This document shows, one piece after another, positions 7,746 through 16,988 of a DNA stretch of 64,000 bases. The position numbers were made by a program, and so were the translations under genes. A model generated the notes under the pieces. It saw nothing but the letters and a program-made list of their open reading frames with translations. It was not told the DNA's origin and made no database searches. The stretch is taken from contig JADBKP010000001.1 of assembly GCA_014896315.1 (NCBI GenBank), positions 124,001 to 188,000 on the forward strand, read 5' to 3'. The stretch's first letter is position 1. Each line of letters begins with the position of its first letter. The stretch is from Limnochordales bacterium. Lineage in GTDB: Bacteria; Bacillota; Limnochordia; Limnochordales; DUMU01.

Positions 7746-9794
7746 ATGGCTTGCGCCAAGTTGCAGATCGACTTCAACGCTGTTCCAGAGGAATTGCGGG
7801 CGGGGCTGATCGAGATAATCGCCGACCGCCCGGACCTTTTCTGCTTTGCCGGCCGCTGCGATTGTGACGATGAGTGCCACGACTCCGACAGCTGCTGCTC
7901 AGAGTGCGAGTGCGACGACGAGGCGTGTGCCCATATCACCGTCACCTTCGCCCACGACGAGGCGCTCGGCAACAGGTTGGCGCTGGCACTTGACGTGGAG
8001 GGGGATGGCCGGCAGGTCCGGATCACCTACGGGCAGAAGGCAGCGGCCTTTCGGGCGCTGGGGCGACTGCTCGGACAGCTCCTCACCCAGCCCGATGCAG
8101 GCAATACCGTCACCATCTCACCCTTCCGGGAAGAGTCCGGATTCACTATGCTTGGCATCATGATCGATGCTTCCCGCAACGGCGTCCTGCGGGTAGATGC
8201 CGCCAAACAGTTCCTGCGGCATGTGGCCCTGATGGGCATCAACACCTGCATGCTCTACACCGAGGACACCTACGAGGTGCCGGGGCTACCCTTCTTCGGT
8301 TACCTGCGCGGCCGCTACACCCAGGCTGAATTGAAAGAGCTCGACGATTACGCTTTCAACCTGGGTATCGAGATGATCCCCTGTATCCAGACGCTGGCCC
8401 ATCTGGAGCAGATTCTCCAGTGGCCGGCCTTTGCCGAATATCGGGATACCTCCGGAGTGCTCCTGGCCGAAGAGGAAAAAACCTATGAGCTCCTTGAGAA
8501 GATGATCCTGGCCGCCAGCAGCCCCTTCCGCACCAAGCGGATCCACGTGGGAATGGACGAAGCTTTTGGGATTGGTGCCGGGCGCTATAAGCAGCTGCAC
8601 GGCGAGAAGCGGCCCTTTGACATCCTCAACACGCACCTAAGCAAGGTCCGCGAGATCTGCCAGCGCCACGGGCTGCGGCCGATGATCTGGAGCGACATGT
8701 ACTTCCGGCTCGGTTCAAAGAACCACGAATACTACGACAAGAACACCGTCATTCCTGAAGACGTAAAGAAGGGCATCCCCAAAGACGTCGATCTCGTCTA
8801 CTGGGACTATTACCACCTGGACAGTGACTTCTACGCAGAGTGGATTGAACGGCATCGGGAGCTGGGGTCGGAGCCGGTAATGGCCGGCGGCGTCTGGACC
8901 TGGGATCGGTTCTGGGCTTCGCTGCCCTTCTCGTTCACGACCACGGACGCCTGCATGCGGGCTTGCAAGCAGAAGGGCCTGCGGGAGGTGTTCGTCACCA
9001 TGTGGGGCGACGACGGTATGGAGTGCGACGTCTTCAGCGCCCTGCCCGGGATTCAGTTCTTCGCGGAACACGGCTATACGGCGGGTGAGACCGTCGATCA
9101 GCAACTGCTGCGGATGAACTTCCGGGGGGCATGCGGAGCCGATGCCGATTTCGACGACTGGGTGAAGGCCAGTGCTGTGGACGCCCCGCCCGGTGTCGAC
9201 GATCCCGGCAAATGCCACGGCAACCCAGGCAAATGGCTGCTCTGGCAGGATCCGTTGCTGGCGATCATGGATCCTCTTGTTGAAGGCCTTCCCTTGCGGG
9301 AACATTACGAGAAGCTGGCACAAGCGTTGTTTACCGCGGCGGAGAAAGCAAACGGCGCCAGCCAGTGGGACAGCAGCCGGTGGGGGCGGCGGCTTCTCTT
9401 CCCCGCCCATCTCGCTCATGCCCTGGCGCTCAAGAGCGAGTTGCGCCGGCGTCTGGCGGAGGCTTATTCACGGGGAGACCGGGCTGCCTTGCGGCAGATG
9501 CTGGCCACCGACATCCCGGCGCTGCGAGCCGCGGTTGAGGATCTGTGGCATATCCATCGTGAGATCTGGATGTCCACATACAAGCCGTTTGGTTGGGAAG
9601 TGGTGGAGGGACGGTACGGCGGCCTGCTGGCCAGGCTGGCAACGCTCGCCGACGTTCTCGAGGCCTACCTTGACGGTGAACTGGAGGAGATCCCCGAACT
9701 TGCAGTTAAGCTTGAGAAGCCCATGTGGTCGGCTCCGGGTATGCTGCCCGAAGTGCATTACGCCAGAGTAGTGACGCCGAGTGTGATCAAGTAA
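7746..9794 (+). CDS. GH20-family beta-N-acetylhexosaminidase-like enzyme with Cys-rich insert
   Basis: 682 residues from ATG 7746 with AAGGAGG upstream. Residues 1-120 resemble the small domain that precedes GH20 barrels (AFRALGRLLGQLL). The barrel starts near residue 132 (GFTMLGIMIDASRNGVL) and carries the GH20 catalytic Asp-Glu pair in HVGMDEA (Asp271, Glu272), where Glu is the acid and Asp orients the substrate N-acetyl group. VWTWDRFWA and FVTMWGDDG are later active-site loops. No signal peptide: it is probably cytoplasmic and acts on imported GlcNAc/GalNAc-containing fragments. Odd: residues 33-61 hold nine cysteines among many acidic residues (RCDCDDECHDSDSCC...), an insert I do not know from GH20 enzymes. 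A C-terminal helical domain of about 200 residues follows the barrel. A strong terminator follows. Confidence 0.82.
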   Translation: MACAKLQIDFNAVPEELRAGLIEIIADRPDLFCFAGRCDCDDECHDSDSCCSECECDDEACAHITVTFAHDEALGNRLALALDVEGDGRQVRITYGQKAAAFRALGRLLGQLLTQPDAGNTVTISPFREESGFTMLGIMIDASRNGVLRVDAAKQFLRHVALMGINTCMLYTEDTYEVPGLPFFGYLRGRYTQAELKELDDYAFNLGIEMIPCIQTLAHLEQILQWPAFAEYRDTSGVLLAEEEKTYELLEKMILAASSPFRTKRIHVGMDEAFGIGAGRYKQLHGEKRPFDILNTHLSKVREICQRHGLRPMIWSDMYFRLGSKNHEYYDKNTVIPEDVKKGIPKDVDLVYWDYYHLDSDFYAEWIERHRELGSEPVMAGGVWTWDRFWASLPFSFTTTDACMRACKQKGLREVFVTMWGDDGMECDVFSALPGIQFFAEHGYTAGETVDQQLLRMNFRGACGADADFDDWVKASAVDAPPGVDDPGKCHGNPGKWLLWQDPLLAIMDPLVEGLPLREHYEKLAQALFTAAEKANGASQWDSSRWGRRLLFPAHLAHALALKSELRRRLAEAYSRGDRAALRQMLATDIPALRAAVEDLWHIHREIWMSTYKPFGWEVVEGRYGGLLARLATLADVLEAYLDGELEEIPELAVKLEKPMWSAPGMLPEVHYARVVTPSVIK

Positions 9795-9837
9795 GTAGTG
9801 CAGCCACAAGCGGCGTGATCAATGGATAACTGGATAA

Positions 9838-9862
9838 CGGCCCGGACCACCGGGCCGTTTTT
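9838..9862 (+). terminator. Intrinsic terminator after the GH20 gene
   Basis: Perfect 8-bp stem CGGCCCGG / CCGGGCCG with a 4-base loop, followed by TTTTT. It lies 44 bases after the stop codon. Confidence 0.88.
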
Positions 9863-9897
9863 CATTCTTGTCTAACCTGACGGGGCTGCATCGTTTT

Positions 9898-10161
9898 TCA
9901 TTTCCCGTACTGGGAAGCAACAATTCCAAACACCAGAAGGAGAATGCTGAGCTTGAATGCCGTGTACCAGGAAATGCTCCCAGCTACTAAACCCTGAGCT
10001 ACTGCCCCCGGAAACAGGTCCGGGACAACCCAACCCCACAGTAGCTGAATAAGAAAGGGTATAACGGCACTTACAGCCAAGCCAATGACAAGAACCACAA
10101 GGAGAATACCGCCAACTTTCAGACGCCCGGAGAGACTCTTCACTATCCGGTTCGCATTCAT
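9898..10161 (-). CDS. Small two-helix membrane protein, function unknown
   Basis: 87 residues, ATG at 10161 with GGGAAGGGGG upstream. Basic N-terminus followed by a long hydrophobic segment (about residues 16-48, possibly two helices with a kink at IPF) and a second near residues 66-82. It resembles no family I can name. It is convergent with the GH20 gene, sharing the terminator region. Confidence 0.5.
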   Translation of the reverse strand: MNANRIVKSLSGRLKVGGILLVVLVIGLAVSAVIPFLIQLLWGWVVPDLFPGAVAQGLVAGSISWYTAFKLSILLLVFGIVASQYGK

Positions 10162-10606
10162 CGGACAGCCCCCTTCCCTAGCTAATCAATCCCATTTTAC
10201 TCCAACGTCGGCCCTCCGGCTACCGTACGCACGGCATCTTCGCCGTGCAACCACCGAAGACCGGCCGGCCAACCTCGCTCAGCCATTTCCAGGATTGAAC
10301 GGTAGTAGGGGTTGAGCCCGCTGGGGTCATAGTTGTACTTTTCTCGTTCCCAGACAACAGACAAAGTAGTTTGCAATGCAGGCCCCCGTGAATTGGCCTG
10401 GCTCAGCATACGAAATCATGTGGATCGTTCCTGAGCATGACCTCGTATGCAGGTCCGAACTGCGATGAAGACACCGGCGGGTGTATCACCCGGTTCAATT
10501 CAGAAGAAAACCAGGCAGGTGGGCGAAAAGGCCCAATATGGTAGAATGGTTCGTTGGCCCGCTCGCCGGCGAGGTAGCGAGCAAGTGAGCTAAGAAGGTG
10601 AGCCTG
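10162..10606. other. Gap with one doubtful small reading frame
   Basis: About 445 bases before the ABC exporter genes. A 70-codon frame on the minus strand (10197-10409) encodes a plausible-looking peptide rich in aromatic residues (KYNYDPSGLNPYYRSILEMA) but has no ribosome site; it may be a gene remnant. TAGAAT near 10540 could be a -10 element for the exporter, without a clear -35. GCTCGCCGGCGAG repeats near 10561 form a short palindrome. Confidence 0.3.
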
Positions 10607-12550
10607 ATGGAGTCGGCTGCCCGGTCAAACACCCCTCTGCGCGCACAGCGGCAGGCCTGGCGCGCCTATCTCAGGGCAATAGGTGTGGCCCGGCGCCACT
10701 GGTTGAGGATGATCCTGGCCTTTACCGGGATGATGATCGACTCGATGACCATTCTGCTGGTCCCCTTGCTGTTGCGGTGGGCGATTGACGTCTTAACCCA
10801 GCATGGGGCTGGGGTCGGCGGAGCGCCTCTTGCAGCCGGCGCTGCTCAACTTTCCGCGGCCACCTGGCAGCTGGCAAAGATCGCTCTGATTGCAGCCGGT
10901 CTGGCCCTTCTGCGGGCGGGCGGAATCTACCTTGAGATATTCATGCAGGAGTCGGTGGGTAACTGGATCGCCAGGGACATCCGCAGCCTCCTCTTTCAGA
11001 AGATGCTTCGCCTTCCGTTCGCGTTCTTTGACCGTCATCAGACGGGCGACATCATGTCCCGTTTGACGAAAGATGTCGATGCGGTGCGGGATGGTACCGG
11101 CTTCGTAGTGCTGATCACCGTAGTCAACATCGTGCAGGTCGCCGGCACGATCACAGCCATGCTGTTGCTCGATCCCACCCTGACGCTGGTGGCCATGTTG
11201 ATCGCACCGCCCATTGCCCTGATCACGCTGGCCTACACCAAAGCGGTAAGCCCCTTGTACCGGGAAGTAGAGGCTCGTTCCGGCACTTTGCACACGGTTG
11301 CACAGGAGAACATCTCGGGGATCCGTGTGGTAAAGGCCTTCACCCGGGCCCCTCAGGAGATTGAGAAGTTTGAACGGGAAAACAGAGCGCTCTTCAAAGC
11401 CAACCTTGATATTGCCAGGCTCAACAGCCTCGTCAACCCCTCTCTGGATCTGATGGGGGTCCTCATGTCGCTGGTGATCCTCGGGTACGGAGGATACAGA
11501 GTGGCGACCGGGTCCATGGACCTGGGCGTCCTTATGGCCTTCAGCAGCTATGCAGGCTTCCTGTATTGGCCGCTGCGGCAGACCGGCTGGCTGGCCGACC
11601 TTATCAGCAAAGCGCTGGCAGGAGCGGTCCGTATCTTTGAGTTGCTGGACGAGCGGGAGCAGCCGCTGGGAGGAAAGCAGGATGGAGCTTACGGGAATTC
11701 GGAGCGAGTTCGCGGGCTTCTGGAATTCCGCGACGTGTACTTTGCCTATACCGACGAGCATACCACCGATGATGCTGGCGACTCCCGTGACCGGCAGCCG
11801 GTTCACAAAGAAGACGATACCAGCCCTGATTATGCGCTGCGCGGGTTCAACCTGGTAATACGCCCTGGTGAACGAGTGGCGATCATGGGCGGCACAGGTT
11901 CAGGCAAGACAACCGTAGCCAACCTCATCCCTCGTTTCTATGACCCTACCGCCGGGCAGATCCTGCTGGACGGCCGAGATCTGCGGGAGTGGCCCCTGGA
12001 GCAGCTCCGACGCCAGATAGGATTCGTCTTCCAGGACAACTTCCTGTTTTCCCTCTCGATCCGGGACAACATCTGCCTGGGCAACCCCGAGAGCGACCAG
12101 GCCAGGGTGCAGGAGGTGGCGGAGGCGGCTCAGATTGCGGCCACCATTGAGAGGTTGCCGCACGGTTACGAAACGGTGGTCGGGGAGCGGGGGATCGGAC
12201 TGTCAGGTGGCGAGCGGCAGCGCATAGCGCTGGCCAGAGCATTGCTGCTCGATCCCCCCATCCTGGTGCTGGATGATTCCACAGCCAGTCTGGATGCACA
12301 CACGGAGAAGGCGGTGCAGGCTGCACTGGACCGTCTGGCAGCAGGGCGTACGGTTGTGATCATCACCTCGCGGGTGGCTACTGCAATGCGGGCGGACCGT
12401 ATCGTGGTCATGGACAAAGGGAGCATTGTGGAGGCAGGGACTCACGCCGAACTCCTGGCCCAGGATGGCATATACGCGCAACTATACCGGGAGCAGATGT
12501 CCTTGCGGGCCGGGATACTGGGGGTAGATCAGGTTGTCGGAGAAAGATGA
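10607..12550 (+). CDS. ABC exporter subunit with degenerate nucleotide site (heterodimer partner 1)
   Basis: 647 residues from ATG 10607, preferred over GTG 10598 because AAGGTGA then lies at the right distance. A six-helix exporter membrane domain (residues ~30-330) precedes an ATPase domain with Walker A GGTGSGKTT near residue 428, Q-loop VFQDN and signature LSGGERQR. Walker B is followed by Asp instead of Glu (ILVLDDSTASLD, near residue 555), and the switch His is replaced by Ser (VIITSRVATAM). These are the hallmarks of the non-hydrolysing half of heterodimeric exporters such as TM287/288, BmrCD and TmrAB. An inserted stretch (YTDEHTTDDAGDSRDRQP) interrupts the start of the ATPase domain. 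The canonical partner follows with a 17-base overlap. Such pumps export drugs or lipids. Confidence 0.9.
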   Translation: MESAARSNTPLRAQRQAWRAYLRAIGVARRHWLRMILAFTGMMIDSMTILLVPLLLRWAIDVLTQHGAGVGGAPLAAGAAQLSAATWQLAKIALIAAGLALLRAGGIYLEIFMQESVGNWIARDIRSLLFQKMLRLPFAFFDRHQTGDIMSRLTKDVDAVRDGTGFVVLITVVNIVQVAGTITAMLLLDPTLTLVAMLIAPPIALITLAYTKAVSPLYREVEARSGTLHTVAQENISGIRVVKAFTRAPQEIEKFERENRALFKANLDIARLNSLVNPSLDLMGVLMSLVILGYGGYRVATGSMDLGVLMAFSSYAGFLYWPLRQTGWLADLISKALAGAVRIFELLDEREQPLGGKQDGAYGNSERVRGLLEFRDVYFAYTDEHTTDDAGDSRDRQPVHKEDDTSPDYALRGFNLVIRPGERVAIMGGTGSGKTTVANLIPRFYDPTAGQILLDGRDLREWPLEQLRRQIGFVFQDNFLFSLSIRDNICLGNPESDQARVQEVAEAAQIAATIERLPHGYETVVGERGIGLSGGERQRIALARALLLDPPILVLDDSTASLDAHTEKAVQAALDRLAAGRTVVIITSRVATAMRADRIVVMDKGSIVEAGTHAELLAQDGIYAQLYREQMSLRAGILGVDQVVGER

Positions 12551-14354
12551 GCTCGAGGGTGTAAGAACGCGTGGTTCGAAAGGGTTCGCAGCCCTATGGG
12601 CGTTCCGGCCATACCTGCGGCCCCACCGGATGCGTCTTCTGGCAGCCACGGTCCTGATGCTGGTGAGTGCGGCCACCACCATGTTCCTGCCGTACGCCAG
12701 CCGGATCGCCCTCGACAATTACATCATCCCCCAGCGCCCGCAAGGCCTGCTACAGTTTATTGCTCTCACGATAGCTGTGGCCGGGCTTGGCGCGCTGGCA
12801 ACAACCGGCCGCGCCCGCTTGATGGCTTACGTAGGCCAGGAGTCGATCCGCAGCATCCGACGGGATCTATTTGCCCATATTCAGGAACTGCCGGTCTCCT
12901 TTTTCGACCGCATCCCGGTGGGAAAAGTGATGACCCGCCTGACCAGCGACGTGGATGCCCTGGCCGATCTGCTCAGCGGGACGATCATCCAGATGTTCGG
13001 AGACGCGCTGACGCTGGTGGGCTTCCTGGTCATTATGTTCGCCGTCGACTGGCGGCTGGCGCTGGTCACGGTGGCAGGGCTACCGCCCCTGGTGTTCGCC
13101 TTTTCTTATCTTAGTGGACAGATCGAGCGGGCCGAAGACACCGTACGGGAACGCGCCTCAGCGGTCAACGCGACGCTGCAAGAGAACGTATCCGGTATCC
13201 GGGTGATACAGGCCTTCTGGGCTCACCGCAAGTTCGGCGAACGGTTCGAGCAGGTAAACCAGAGCTTATTTGCGGCCAGCCAGCGAGCTCTCTTCGTGTT
13301 CGCCTTCTTCTGGCCGACGGTGGATTTCACCTGGGTTGCCAGCACCGGGCTGCTCCTGTTTGCCGGTGGTTACTGGGTCCTGCAGGGGACGCTGACCATC
13401 GGAACTCTGTCGGCTTTCATCGGGTACGGAGGCCAATTTTTTGGACCTCTGCACGGGTTGTCACAGGCCTACAGGGTCATCCAGCGGGCGCTGGCGGGAG
13501 CCGTACGGATTCAAGAGGTCCTGAAAACATCAAGTGAACGTCTGCCCGGGTTGCCGGCCATGCCACCCATCTTAGGGGAGGTCGAGTTCGACCACGTTAC
13601 GTTCGGTTACGAAGCAGGCCGGCCGGTTTTGCAGGACATCTGCCTGCGAGCCGCGCCGGGTGAGACCGTAGCCCTGGTGGGACACACGGGAGCAGGTAAG
13701 ACATCGATAATCAACCTTCTGTGCCGCTTCTACGAGCCGCAGGCGGGAGTAATCCGGGTGGACGGGCAGGACATCAGCCAGGTGGATCTCGACTCCTACC
13801 GCAGGCAGACTGCTCTGGTATTGCAGGAACCATTTCTTTTCTCCGGTACGGTGCGGGAAAACCTGCGCTACGGAAACATCCATGCCACCGACGAAGAGAT
13901 GCGGGCGGCGCTGGCCGCTGCCGGGCTGGATCTGCCGCTGGACCTGGTACTGCACGAACGGGGGGGAAACCTCTCCTCGGGGCAGCGCCAGCTTCTCTCC
14001 TTTGCCCGGGCGATCCTGGCCAATCCCCGTATCTTGATCCTGGACGAAGCGACGGCCCATGTCGATACGTTGACGGAGCGGAAGGTTCAGGCAGCCATGC
14101 AACGACTCTTGCAAGGGCGGACCGCTTTTGTCATCGCCCACCGACTTTCCACCATCCAGTCGGCCAGCCAGATCCTGGTCATCGAGGGTGGGCGCGTGGT
14201 CGAGCGCGGCACGCACGACAAGCTGCTCGCGGCACGCGGCAGGTACTGGCAGCTGTGCCAGGAGCAGAACCTCCTGGATGGAGAAGCGGAGGAGGCGGAG
14301 AAGGCGGATGCGCAGGTCGCCTCCGGGTACGACGGCGTGGCGGGCACTTCTTGA
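12534..14354 (+). CDS. ABC exporter subunit with canonical nucleotide site (heterodimer partner 2)
   Basis: 606 residues. The start is TTG at 12534 inside the end of the previous gene, with GGGGTAGATCAGG upstream; no ATG in frame nearby does better, so translational coupling is likely. Membrane domain of six helices (residues ~20-310), then Walker A GHTGAGKT near 384, Q-loop VLQEPFLFSG, signature LSSGQRQL, Walker B with catalytic Glu (ILILDEATAHVD) and switch His (VIAHRLSTIQ). The signature has Ser at the second position, which in TM288-like subunits faces the degenerate site of the partner. Together the two genes make a complete heterodimeric type IV exporter with one active ATP site. The C-terminus carries an acidic Glu/Ala tail. 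Confidence 0.92.
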   Translation: MSEKDELEGVRTRGSKGFAALWAFRPYLRPHRMRLLAATVLMLVSAATTMFLPYASRIALDNYIIPQRPQGLLQFIALTIAVAGLGALATTGRARLMAYVGQESIRSIRRDLFAHIQELPVSFFDRIPVGKVMTRLTSDVDALADLLSGTIIQMFGDALTLVGFLVIMFAVDWRLALVTVAGLPPLVFAFSYLSGQIERAEDTVRERASAVNATLQENVSGIRVIQAFWAHRKFGERFEQVNQSLFAASQRALFVFAFFWPTVDFTWVASTGLLLFAGGYWVLQGTLTIGTLSAFIGYGGQFFGPLHGLSQAYRVIQRALAGAVRIQEVLKTSSERLPGLPAMPPILGEVEFDHVTFGYEAGRPVLQDICLRAAPGETVALVGHTGAGKTSIINLLCRFYEPQAGVIRVDGQDISQVDLDSYRRQTALVLQEPFLFSGTVRENLRYGNIHATDEEMRAALAAAGLDLPLDLVLHERGGNLSSGQRQLLSFARAILANPRILILDEATAHVDTLTERKVQAAMQRLLQGRTAFVIAHRLSTIQSASQILVIEGGRVVERGTHDKLLAARGRYWQLCQEQNLLDGEAEEAEKADAQVASGYDGVAGTS

Positions 14355-14389
14355 GGACCCGGCCTGAGCCTGAGGCAATCCATGCAGCC

Positions 14390-14436
14390 GCCTGGCTTTT
14401 CGCGGAGACCTTTTTTGCCCAAGCGGAAAGCCAGGC
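14390..14436 (+). terminator. Hairpin at the end of the exporter operon
   Basis: Inverted repeat GCCTGGCTTTTCGC (14390-14403) and GCGGAAAGCCAGGC (14423-14436), with the loop containing TTTTTT. It lies between converging genes and may terminate both. Confidence 0.55.
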
Positions 14437-14547
14437 ATCCTCTCATGGCAAGATACCCTCTCGCCTCAGCTTCAGGAGGAGGAGGTAGCGATCCTCATCA
14501 GGTTTGCGCAGTAATCTTCCTCGGGCATTGTGGAGTAGATCGGAGTA

Positions 14548-16407
14548 CGGGAGTTTGACAGTGAAATGCCCATTTGAGCGCGTGTCCGGAGAAGAAGCGC
14601 TGCTTAATGCATATCCCGGGTGATCGCGCGTGTGACGGGGTAGTGCCAAAGCCATGGTTATTGGCGTGAAGATAATATGTTGCGCTTGGATGGTATGCGT
14701 GATATGGTTCGTAGTGGAAGGAGGTGACGCCGGGTGTTCCTGCGCCGTAAGATCGTCCGTCAGTCCGGTAAGGAGTACGTCTATTGGCAGCTGGTAGAGA
14801 ATGAGCGACGCAACGGCAAGGTCAGGCAGAAGGTGATCTGCACGGTTGGCCGAGAGGATGAGATGGATCGGGATCGAGTGGACAAGATGGTCGCCGCCCT
14901 GGCCAGTCAGACCCACAAGCTGCAGGTGCTGGACCTGGAAAAAGACCTGATACTCAAGCATACCCGGGAGTACGGAGCCTTAGTGGTACTGCAACGGCTT
15001 TGGGATGAACTCGGCATCGGAGACGAAATCCGGCGACAGATCAGAGACCGGGCCTTCACCTTCGATGTGGAAGCCGCGATCAGGGGTATGGTCTTCAACC
15101 GCTTGCTTGATCCCTTCAGTGATCGTGGTACGTATGATTGGCTTGTCAATGACGCTGACTTCCCGGAAGCCAAGAGCCTCAGCCTTCACCACCTTTACCG
15201 CGCGCTGGACGTCCTTCACGAGTACAAAGAACCGATCGAAGAAGGGCTCTTCCTGCGTATGCGAGATCTCTTCTCTTTGGACGTGAGCCTCGTCTTTTAC
15301 GATGCGACTCTCATCCGTAGCTACGGAAGGGAGTCAGAACTGATCCAGTACGGTCGGGACGGCGAGTTAGAGTTCCTCCTCACTCTTGCCAACAGCCGGG
15401 AGGGATTGCCCTTCGCTCATGAGGTGGAACCCGGCGCCACCGCTGACGTAACGACCGTGGAGAAAATGGTTAATGCCCTGCAGCGGCGGTTCCATGTCAC
15501 CCACTGTATCTTCGTGGGTGATCGCGGGATGCTGAGCGAAGAGAACCTGGAGCTACTGCGGGAAGCCGGCATCCACTACATCGTTGGCTGCCCGTTGCGA
15601 CGGGCCGGAGAGGTCCGAGACATCGTCTTGGCCTGGCCCGGTCGCTATCGCGAAGTGGCCGAGAACCTCAGGGTGAAAGAGGTCCGGGTCGAGGACCGCC
15701 GCTATATTGTCTGCTTCAATCCCATCGAGGCTGAATACGACCGCCAGACCCGGGAGTCCATCGTGGAGGAGCTTCGGGCCGAGCTGGAAGGTCTCGATCC
15801 CTGGTCACGGGAGGCCGCCAGGCTCTACTCCCACCCGGGTAAGGGCCGGTATCTCATGCGTCTCGATGACGGCCGTATCTGTTTGGACGAGGCCCGAATC
15901 CGGGAAGAAGCCCGTTATGACGGCAAGTACGTGATCCGAACCAGCTACGAGCAGCTTGACAGCGCGGAGGTGGCCAGAGCCTACCGGGATCTCCAAACGA
16001 TTGAGCGTTCCTTCCGGAGTCTGAAGAGCTTGGAAGAGATCAATCCCGTGTATCACTGGCGGGAGCGTCGTATCCGGGCGCATGTGCATGTGTGCGTGCT
16101 GGCCCACCTCCTGGAGCGCTATCTGGAGAAGAAGCTTCATGCGAAAGGGATCAAGATGACGGCGGCGGAGGCGCTCAAGCACCTCTCTCGGATCAAGTCA
16201 GCCTATATCGAGATCAAGGGAGCGATGTATCGCCTGCGCTCCGAGGCCTCCCCGGAGGCGGTTACCATCTTCCAGGCCCTGGGATACCGCATTCCACCAC
16301 GCATCGAGCCCCTGGCGAAGGACGACCGTGATGCCAAAACGGAGGCCTCGCGCGCCCAAAACGCCCTTGTATAGCCATTTCTTTGCATTACGGGTGTCAA
16401 AGTGCCG
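14548..16407 (+). mobile_element. IS1634-family insertion sequence, copy 1
   Basis: 1860 bp. Ends were placed by comparing the two copies in the window: terminal inverted repeats CGGGAGTTTGACA (14548-14560) and, inverted, CGGCACTTTGACA (16395-16407) match at 11 of 13. A 5-bp direct repeat GAGTA flanks it (14543-14547 and 16408-16412), proving transposition into this site. It differs from copy 2 by only two bases (15363 C/T and 15372 G/A), both silent. Confidence 0.93.
14734..16374 (+). CDS. IS1634-family transposase
   Basis: 546 residues, start GTG 14734 with GGAGGTGA upstream. The protein belongs to the IS4-superfamily DDE transposases, IS1634 type: the DDE residues are readable in VFYDATLIRS (first Asp), VGDRGMLSEEN (second Asp) and YRDLQTIERSFRSLK (Glu of the Y-(2)-R-(3)-E-(6)-K type signature). 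N-terminal FLRRKIVRQSGKEYVYWQLVEN is typical of the family. It is full length and intact, so the element may still be active. The protein is identical in sequence to that of the second copy at 21805-23445. Confidence 0.95.
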   Translation: MFLRRKIVRQSGKEYVYWQLVENERRNGKVRQKVICTVGREDEMDRDRVDKMVAALASQTHKLQVLDLEKDLILKHTREYGALVVLQRLWDELGIGDEIRRQIRDRAFTFDVEAAIRGMVFNRLLDPFSDRGTYDWLVNDADFPEAKSLSLHHLYRALDVLHEYKEPIEEGLFLRMRDLFSLDVSLVFYDATLIRSYGRESELIQYGRDGELEFLLTLANSREGLPFAHEVEPGATADVTTVEKMVNALQRRFHVTHCIFVGDRGMLSEENLELLREAGIHYIVGCPLRRAGEVRDIVLAWPGRYREVAENLRVKEVRVEDRRYIVCFNPIEAEYDRQTRESIVEELRAELEGLDPWSREAARLYSHPGKGRYLMRLDDGRICLDEARIREEARYDGKYVIRTSYEQLDSAEVARAYRDLQTIERSFRSLKSLEEINPVYHWRERRIRAHVHVCVLAHLLERYLEKKLHAKGIKMTAAEALKHLSRIKSAYIEIKGAMYRLRSEASPEAVTIFQALGYRIPPRIEPLAKDDRDAKTEASRAQNALV

Positions 16408-16742
16408 GAGTAGTTCACGACTACAAGTCTAAACCCATTCGCTTTCGCCCACTCCTTACGCCTCTCTTCGTATATTCGCCGCTGTTCGCCGCGGGAGACA
16501 CCACTGATGGTCGGCTTGTTATCCATAATCGGCACAGGCTGGGCATGCTGTCGCTCGTGGTATTCTACGATCAACCTGGCGTGAGGAAAATATCCATCAA
16601 CCGGTAGTCTCTGACGCCGGCCGTTCTTCCCAGGATCACCCAAGAGCGTTGAAAACCGGTGTTGGCGCAGGCAACGTTCCCCCAAGAGCTCCTCAAGTAG
16701 ATCGAGTACATAATACTCGTCACTCGCTGCTCGGCGGGACAT

Positions 16743-16988
16743 AGATCACGGCCTCCCCCCATGCCACCGGCTGTAAAGAAATGTTACACGAGGAAGCGCG
16801 ACTAGCGAAGCCTGGAGTTAGAGGAATCCCCAACAAGAAGATGAACTAAAGGAAAGCTACCACGCATCTGCCGCGACGGTCGGGACAAACTGTCTTGAAA
16901 ACGCGCTCCGTTCCGCTCAGGTAGATCAAACAAGTTTTGGCCTGCGAAAGACGGTAAGACGGCAGTTCACAAGGAGGACGGTAACAAA
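16743..16988. other. Intergenic region before the family-10-like glycosidase
   Basis: About 245 bases. Holds the ribosome site AAGGAGG just before 16989 and that of the split nuclease gene on the other strand. No convincing promoter or hairpin seen. Confidence 0.3.

Larger units (their letters stand above)
14443..16742 (-). pseudogene. Nuclease-like gene split by IS1634 copy 1
   Basis: Reading the minus strand from ATG 16742 (GGGGGGAGG upstream) to 16408, then from 14542 to 14443 after removing the IS and one target copy, gives one frame of exactly 145 codons ending in TGA. The rejoined protein reads ...RLVVVNYSDLLHNARG... across the junction. It has a restriction/Vsr-like look: RQHRFSTLLGD, a LPVDGYFPHARLIVEYHERQH core (acidic residue, then E-x-H) and SGVSRGEQRRIYEERR. 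I read it as a PD-(D/E)XK-like or DUF559-like small nuclease; this is motif-level inference. The insertion after about residue 111 certainly destroys the product. Confidence 0.75.

Noticed and set aside
10197-10409. Small gene
   Set aside because: No ribosome site and no family recognised; kept only as a doubtful frame within the gap entry.
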